From Nocardia jiangxiensis NBRC 101359 (lineage in GTDB: Bacteria; Actinomycetota; Actinomycetes; Mycobacteriales; Mycobacteriaceae), in assembly GCF_000308615.1 (NCBI RefSeq), contig NZ_BAGB01000169.1:93698-157697 (forward strand): a stretch of 64,000 nucleotides of DNA, written 5' to 3'. The position numbers were made by a program, and so were the translations under genes. Below, one piece after another: positions 59,394 through 64,000 of the stretch. The notes under the pieces are model-generated. The model did not search any database and was not told where the DNA came from. It saw nothing but the letters and a program-made list of their open reading frames with translations. The stretch's first letter is position 1, and every line of letters starts with the position of its first letter.

Positions 59394-60590
59394 ATGTGCG
59401 AGGAATCGGGACAGCACGTCCCGTGGACTGTCGTCGACAACATCGGCGCCCTGGTGACCAACGACCCCGAACTCGGACAGGGCCCGCTGGGCGTGATCCG
59501 CGACGCCGCCGTCGTACTCGGAGACGGCTTCGTGCAGTGGGTGGGCCCGCGCGCCCGAATCCCGGAGGGCAGCGCCGCGATACGGCACGACCTCGGCGGC
59601 CGGGCCGCGCTGCCCGGATTCGTCGACAGCCACGCCCACCTCGTGTTCGCCGGTGACCGCACCGACGAATTCGCCGCCCGAATGACCGGCGCACCCTACG
59701 AGGCCGGGGGCATCCGCACCACGATCGCCGCCACCCGGAACGCCTCGGACGCCACGCTGGACCGGAACACGGCCCGGCTGGTGGCCGAGTCGCTGCGTTC
59801 GGGCACGACCACGATCGAATCGAAGTCCGGCTACGGCCAGTCCGTCGCCGACGAACTCCGCAGCCTCGAGATCCTCGAGCGGCACACCACCGAGGCCACA
59901 CTGCTCGCGGCGCACGTCACTCCACCCGAATATGCCGGGCGCACAGACGATTACGTGCACATGGTGATCGACGAGATGATTCCCGCGTGCGCTCCGCACG
60001 CCAGCTGGATCGATGTCTTCTGCGAGCGGGGCGCGTTCGACCTCGACCAGTCCCGGGCCGTCCTGCGGGCCGGGACGGCGGCCGGACTCGTTCCCCGCGT
60101 GCACGGCAATCAGCTCGGCTACGGTCCGGGGGTGCAACTCGCCGTGGAGTTGCACGCCGCATCGGTCGACCACGTCACCCACACCACGGCCTCCGATGTC
60201 GACGCGTTGGCCGCGAGCAATACCGTTGCCACCTTGCTGCCGGGCGCGGACTTCTCGACCCGCGGCAAATACCCGGACGCGCGCGCACTGCTGGACGCCG
60301 GTGTCACGGTGGCCCTGGCCGCGGACTGCAACCCCGGAACCAGCTACACCACCAGCATTCCGTTCTGCATCACGCTGGCCGTGCGGGAGATGGCCATGAG
60401 TCCCGACGAGGCCGTCTGGGCGGCCACCGCGGGCGGCGCGATGGCGTTGCGCCGCAACGACATCGGACGAATCACCGTCGGCGCCCGAGCCGATCTCATC
60501 GCGCTGGACGCGCCCTCGCACATCCATCTGGCCTACCGCCCCGGCGTGCCGCTGGTCCGCGAAATCTGGAAGGAGGGTCGTCTCCGGTGA
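59394..60590 (+). CDS. hutI: Imidazolonepropionase
   Basis: The 398-residue amidohydrolase opens the imidazolone ring to give N-formimidoyl-glutamate. Evidence: the metal pair in DSHAHLVFAGDRTDEF (His80, His82), ESKSGYGQS, the metal His in RVHGNQLGYGPG, HVTHTT and ADCNPGTSYT. It starts five bases after the hutU stop, with AGGAGAAC overlapping the end of hutU, and ends overlapping hutG. Confidence 0.95.
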   Translation: MCEESGQHVPWTVVDNIGALVTNDPELGQGPLGVIRDAAVVLGDGFVQWVGPRARIPEGSAAIRHDLGGRAALPGFVDSHAHLVFAGDRTDEFAARMTGAPYEAGGIRTTIAATRNASDATLDRNTARLVAESLRSGTTTIESKSGYGQSVADELRSLEILERHTTEATLLAAHVTPPEYAGRTDDYVHMVIDEMIPACAPHASWIDVFCERGAFDLDQSRAVLRAGTAAGLVPRVHGNQLGYGPGVQLAVELHAASVDHVTHTTASDVDALAASNTVATLLPGADFSTRGKYPDARALLDAGVTVALAADCNPGTSYTTSIPFCITLAVREMAMSPDEAVWAATAGGAMALRRNDIGRITVGARADLIALDAPSHIHLAYRPGVPLVREIWKEGRLR

Positions 60591-61582
60591 GGTACACCGA
60601 CGTCGAACCCACCGCTTGGACCGGCCGTGACGACGGCCCCGGCATCGAGCACCTGCGCTGGCATCGGGCCGTCGAACCGCTGCCCGAGCACGCCGAGTCC
60701 GGAGCCGGGGTCCTGCTCGGGTTCCGCAGCGACGAGGGCGTGCGCCGCAACAAGGGACGTCCAGGCGCCGCGCGGGGTCCGGCGGCGCTGCGCCGGGCCC
60801 TCGGCCCCCTGGCTCTGGCCGCACCGATCCGCGTCTACGACGCCGGTGACGTCGTGGTCGACGGAACGGATCTCGAGCAGGGACAATACCGTCTCGGCGC
60901 GGCCGCGACGCAGCTGATCGATGCCGGCCACCTCGTCACGATCCTGGGCGGTGGCCACGAGGTGGCCTACGGCAGCTACCTCGGCGTGGCGAACAGCGAA
61001 TACGTCGCTGCCGGAGCACATTTCGGAGTCCTGAACCTCGACGCCCACTTCGATCTGCGGGCGGACGCGCGCCCCTCCTCCGGAACACCGTTCCGGCAGA
61101 TGGCCGACCGAGAACGCGAACACGGCCGCCGATTCGACTACGCGGTCCTGGGCATCGCGCAGCCGAGCAATACCGCCGCACTGTTCGCCACCGCAGACGA
61201 CCTCGGCATGAAGTACCTGCTCGACGACGACTGCACCACAGCGAACCTGACCGGCGTCGAATCGTTCGTCACCGATTTCCTCGACACCGTGGACCTGCTC
61301 TACCTCACCATCGATCTCGATGTCCTGCCCGCGGCCATCGCACCTGGCGTCAGCGCACCGGCCGCGTTCGGAGTCCCGCTCGACGTCGTCCAGCGCGTGT
61401 GCGACCTCGTGGCAGGCAGCGGCAAACTCGCCCTGCTCGACGTCGCCGAACTCAACCCGGCACTCGATACCGACGACCGCACCGCCAGGACCGCAGCGCG
61501 ACTGATCCACCGGACGGTCACCACCTCCCTCACCCGATCCGACGATCGCCCCACCAGCGGCGGAGTCCACCCGACGAACTAG
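60587..61582 (+). CDS. hutG: Formimidoylglutamase (arginase/agmatinase family)
   Basis: The 331-residue protein has the binuclear manganese motifs of ureohydrolases: GGGHEVAYGSY, NLDAHFDLR and TIDLDVLPAAIAPGVSAP. The N-terminal section (GFRSDEGVRRNKGRPGAARG) matches HutG-type formimidoylglutamases, which yield glutamate and formamide. The GTG start overlaps the hutI stop (GTGA), so the last two steps are coupled. It completes a four-step histidine-to-glutamate pathway in this window. Confidence 0.92.
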   Translation: MRYTDVEPTAWTGRDDGPGIEHLRWHRAVEPLPEHAESGAGVLLGFRSDEGVRRNKGRPGAARGPAALRRALGPLALAAPIRVYDAGDVVVDGTDLEQGQYRLGAAATQLIDAGHLVTILGGGHEVAYGSYLGVANSEYVAAGAHFGVLNLDAHFDLRADARPSSGTPFRQMADREREHGRRFDYAVLGIAQPSNTAALFATADDLGMKYLLDDDCTTANLTGVESFVTDFLDTVDLLYLTIDLDVLPAAIAPGVSAPAAFGVPLDVVQRVCDLVAGSGKLALLDVAELNPALDTDDRTARTAARLIHRTVTTSLTRSDDRPTSGGVHPTN

Positions 61583-61605
61583 ACCGGCGCGCTCAACAGC
61601 ATCTG

Positions 61606-61644
61606 TGAGAATATAACTCTCCATATCGACAAACTATATTCTCA
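61606..61644. promoter_or_regulatory. AT-rich inverted repeat upstream of the acyl-CoA dehydrogenase gene
   Basis: TGAGAATATA (61606-61615) and TATATTCTCA (61635-61644) are perfect 10-bp inverted arms separated by 19 bases. They lie 57 bases before the dehydrogenase start in otherwise GC-rich DNA. The right arm contains a possible -10 box (TATATT). It could be an operator or a hairpin marking the end of hutG; the low GC favours an operator. Confidence 0.6.
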
Positions 61645-61700
61645 AAGACGAGGGTTTCCGGGACATCGGTCCCGGGCCCGCTGTTCCAGAAAGACCTGCC

Positions 61701-62936
61701 ATGACCGAGCGCCACGCGACCATCGAACCCATCGCCAGTTTCCGCGACCGAGCCCGCCGCTGGCTCGGGGAGAACCTGCCGCCCGCGACCGAGTACTACG
61801 TCGGCGCCTTCGACGAGGCCGTCTGGGCCCGCCACCGGGAATTGCAGCGGACCCTGTTCGACGGCGGGTTCGCCGGTATCTGCTTCCCGAAAGAGTATGG
61901 CGGACAAGGGCTCACCCCGGCTCATCAGCGAGCGTTCAGCGAGGAGTCGCTCGGTTACGAGATGCCGCTGGCACTGAATGTGCCGACCTTGGCCATCTGT
62001 GCGGCGACGCTGCTGGACCTGGGCACCGAACAGCAGAAACGCGCGCGGCTGCCCGCAGTGCTGCGGGGCGAGGAGGTCATGGTGCAGTTCCTGTCCGAGC
62101 CGCGGGGCGGGTCGGACCTGGCCGGGCTGATCACCCGCGCGGAACGCGACGGCGACGAGTGGATTCTCAACGGGACCAAGATCTGGAGTTCGGGCGCGTA
62201 CGCCGCCGACTACGGGCTCTGCCTGGCCCGCACGAACTGGGATGTGCCCAAACATCAAGGGCTCACCCTGTTCCTGGTGCCCACGACCGCCCCGGGCCTG
62301 ACCATCCGCCGGATCAGGCAGGTCACCGGGTCGGTCGAATTCTGCGAGGAGTTCTTCGACGACGTCCGGCTCCCCGCGGATTCGGTGGTGGGCGAGGTGG
62401 GCGGCGGCTGGGCGGCCGCGACCACGCTGCTGCACCACGAGCGCGCGGCGGTGGGCGGCAGCTCCCCCTACATCAGCGGTGACCAGCCACATCTCGGCGG
62501 CGAGGCGGACACCCTCATCGAACTGGCCCGCAGCACCGGCTGCCTCGACGATCCCCGCGTGCGGGAGGACATCGGCGCGGCACGAACGACGCGCATCGTG
62601 CGTGACCAGTTGATCGCGCACGTCTCGGGCGCCATCGCCGCCGGGGCGATGCCCCCGGCAGCCGGGTCGCTCGTCCGGCTGTTCGGCGCCGAAACCACTT
62701 GGCTGCAAACCGATTCCGCCCTGCGCATCGCGGGCACGGCAGCGGCGACCGGCGCACCCGACGGTCCCGGCAACGGACAGGTCGGCATCGACTACCTGTT
62801 CCGCAACGCCGGGAGCCTGGGCGGCGGCAGCACCGAGATGGCGCGCAACCTGATCAGCGAACGCGTACTGGGCATGCCCCGCGAGCACACCGCCGACCGC
62901 GACCTTCCGTTCAATCAGGTTCCCCGGGGACGCTGA
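61701..62936 (+). CDS. Acyl-CoA dehydrogenase (FadE-type)
   Basis: This 411-residue enzyme has FPKEYGGQGLTPAHQRAF, VQFLSEPRGGSDLAGLITRA, NGTKIWSSGAYAADYG, RLPADSVVGEVGGGWAAATT and the terminal LGGGSTEMARNLISERVLGM. These are the FAD- and acyl-CoA-binding elements of a beta-oxidation-type dehydrogenase. Start ATG with AGAAAG upstream. It follows the hut genes by about 120 bases, but the inverted repeat at 61606 suggests separate control. Acyl substrate unknown. Confidence 0.88.
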   Translation: MTERHATIEPIASFRDRARRWLGENLPPATEYYVGAFDEAVWARHRELQRTLFDGGFAGICFPKEYGGQGLTPAHQRAFSEESLGYEMPLALNVPTLAICAATLLDLGTEQQKRARLPAVLRGEEVMVQFLSEPRGGSDLAGLITRAERDGDEWILNGTKIWSSGAYAADYGLCLARTNWDVPKHQGLTLFLVPTTAPGLTIRRIRQVTGSVEFCEEFFDDVRLPADSVVGEVGGGWAAATTLLHHERAAVGGSSPYISGDQPHLGGEADTLIELARSTGCLDDPRVREDIGAARTTRIVRDQLIAHVSGAIAAGAMPPAAGSLVRLFGAETTWLQTDSALRIAGTAAATGAPDGPGNGQVGIDYLFRNAGSLGGGSTEMARNLISERVLGMPREHTADRDLPFNQVPRGR

Positions 62937-62974
62937 GCACGCAGAATCCCGGCCTCACGGCGCGCCTCACTCCC

Positions 62975-63934
62975 CTATGGCGTGAGCACCATCCTGCCGA
63001 AAACCTCTCCGGCCGCCATCCGCTGATGGGCCACGACCGCCTCGCGCAACGGGAGCGTCTCGTGCACAACCGATTTCAGCTCACCACGAGCCGCGCCGGC
63101 GAACAGCTCGGCGGTGACGGCCTGCCGGTCGGACATGGCGATGGTGTCGGCGCTGAAGGTGGCGAACGACATCGACTTCTTGAAGCCCGCCACCATCTCC
63201 TTGCCGAAGTCCACCGGCGGCCAGCCGCCCATCGCGCCGACGGCCACCATGCGGCCGTTCGGTTCGAGCTTGTCGAAGAAGGTGGGCAGATCCGGCCCGG
63301 CGATGATGTCGATGATGACGTCGTATCCCGCGGGAGCGTCGGCCGGACCCCGGCCCGCGCGGTCCAGCACGTGTGTCGCGCCGAGTTCGCGCAGGAGATC
63401 ACCACGCTCGGCCGAGGATGTCGTGACCGCCACCGCACTCGCACCGGACCGCGCCGCGAGCTGGACCGCCATGACGCCGATACCTCCGGCCGCGCCGCGC
63501 ACCAGCACCGACTCGCCACGAGCGAAATGCGCATGGCGCAAAGCGAAATGGGCCACCATCCCCGAACTGCCGAGCGTCACCGCGGCCGCCGCCGACAGTG
63601 CCTCCGGTAGCGCGATGACGTTCTCGACGGGAGTGACGACCTGTTCGGCGTACCCGCCCATACCGGTGAACGCCCACACCCGCCGCCCCACCCACGCGGG
63701 GTCGACACCCTCACCGACGGCGGTAACCGCACCCGCGACCTCGCTGCCGAGGACGTGACCGGAGGTGAATCCGTAATCACCCAATGTGCCACTGCGGATC
63801 AGCGCATCGACCCCACCGACGCCGATCGCCTCGATCGCGATCAACAGCTGCCCGCCGCTCGGACTCGGGTCGGGCAGCTCGACCACCGCCAAGCCCTGGG
63901 GACTTCCGAACTCTTCGACCGTTACTGCCTGCAC
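62975..63934 (-). CDS. NADPH:quinone oxidoreductase-like MDR protein
   Basis: The 319-residue medium-chain reductase has no zinc ligands. The N-terminal part (GVGGVDALIRSGTLGDYGF, HVLGSEVAGAVTAVGEGVD) and the nucleotide-binding AGGIGVMAVQLA with a Ser/Ser-Ala phosphate-binding loop (TSSAERGDLL) fit zeta-crystallin/Qor-type NADPH quinone or enone reductases. It converges with the acyl-CoA dehydrogenase gene and has a perfect palindrome about 45 bases upstream of its start. Confidence 0.86.
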   Translation of the reverse strand: MQAVTVEEFGSPQGLAVVELPDPSPSGGQLLIAIEAIGVGGVDALIRSGTLGDYGFTSGHVLGSEVAGAVTAVGEGVDPAWVGRRVWAFTGMGGYAEQVVTPVENVIALPEALSAAAAVTLGSSGMVAHFALRHAHFARGESVLVRGAAGGIGVMAVQLAARSGASAVAVTTSSAERGDLLRELGATHVLDRAGRGPADAPAGYDVIIDIIAGPDLPTFFDKLEPNGRMVAVGAMGGWPPVDFGKEMVAGFKKSMSFATFSADTIAMSDRQAVTAELFAGAARGELKSVVHETLPLREAVVAHQRMAAGEVFGRMVLTP

Positions 63935-63979
63935 TGGTATCTCCCTGTTCTCTTCGATCGGGACCGACCAGCGGAACGT

Positions 63980-63999
63980 AACGGACGCCCCCGTCCGTT
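63980..63999. promoter_or_regulatory. Perfect operator-like palindrome upstream of the quinone oxidoreductase gene
   Basis: AACGGACG and CGTCCGTT are exact 8-bp inverted arms around CCCC. The arrangement is typical of TetR-family operators between a reductase and a divergent regulator, which would lie just past the window edge. Confidence 0.65.
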
Positions 64000-64000
64000 T

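Overview
This window looks like chromosome of a mycolic-acid actinomycete, most likely Nocardia or a close relative. That is an inference from uniformly GC-rich coding sequence, Shine-Dalgarno-led genes with many GTG and TTG starts, and gene content: a PknK-type kinase-regulator, a secreted cutinase-like enzyme of the Culp6 type, a two-domain FadE34-like acyl-CoA dehydrogenase, a mycofactocin-coupled short-chain dehydrogenase, many FadD/FadE-type enzymes and a P450. I saw no rRNA, tRNA, prophage, CRISPR array or intact insertion sequence.

Layout. 1-2.6 kb: the end of an MFS transporter, decayed remnants of a second MFS pump and an SGNH hydrolase, and a methyltransferase. 3-12.2 kb: a PknK-like 1101-residue kinase/ATPase/LuxR protein, then a giant 1728-residue acidic, repetitive, cysteine-free protein ending in a coiled coil. 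12.7-17.7 kb: a cassette around an XRE-TetR fusion regulator with a kinase-like (APH) protein, an ACAD10/11-type dehydrogenase and two SDRs; this combination suggests 4-hydroxyacyl-CoA catabolism, and a perfect operator lies on the dehydrogenase promoter. 17.7-18.6 kb: two truncated genes joined at a deletion scar. 18.6-26.9 kb: an operon of FadD, flavin reductase, a catalytically degenerate RibB-like protein and a SnoaL-like protein; a large regulator that starts with an IS21 IstA-like DNA-binding region and ends with a LuxR domain; and an SDR/flavin-monooxygenase-like pair. 27.2-27.7 kb: a UbiX-UbiD deletion chimera. 28-39.3 kb: FadD, P450 with TetR, the FadE34-like protein, a universal stress protein, an EEP-family protein, a cutinase, a membrane acyltransferase, a nucleoside deaminase and a PucR remnant.

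39.3-45.1 kb: a tightly overlapping organosulfur operon (tetra-rhodanese, Ssu-type ABC importer, NtaA/DszA-type monooxygenase), preceded by a possible 8-codon cysteine-containing leader peptide and two hairpins. 45.2-46.8 kb: another FadD.

47-61.6 kb: an expanded histidine/imidazole catabolic region. It holds HutH, HutU, HutI and HutG plus a HisC-like aminotransferase, a 2-hydroxyacid dehydrogenase, an NCS1 permease, a HisD paralog with an altered zinc site, a zinc-type alcohol dehydrogenase, an SDR and two IclR regulators. Five intergenic regions here carry versions of one operator, GAGAC-N4-GTCTC, one in front of every transcription unit. This is the best candidate in the window for a coherent system not yet described: histidinol-like and imidazole-lactate-like compounds would be fed into the Hut pathway under IclR control. 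61.6-64 kb: an acyl-CoA dehydrogenase and a quinone oxidoreductase, each preceded by a perfect inverted repeat.
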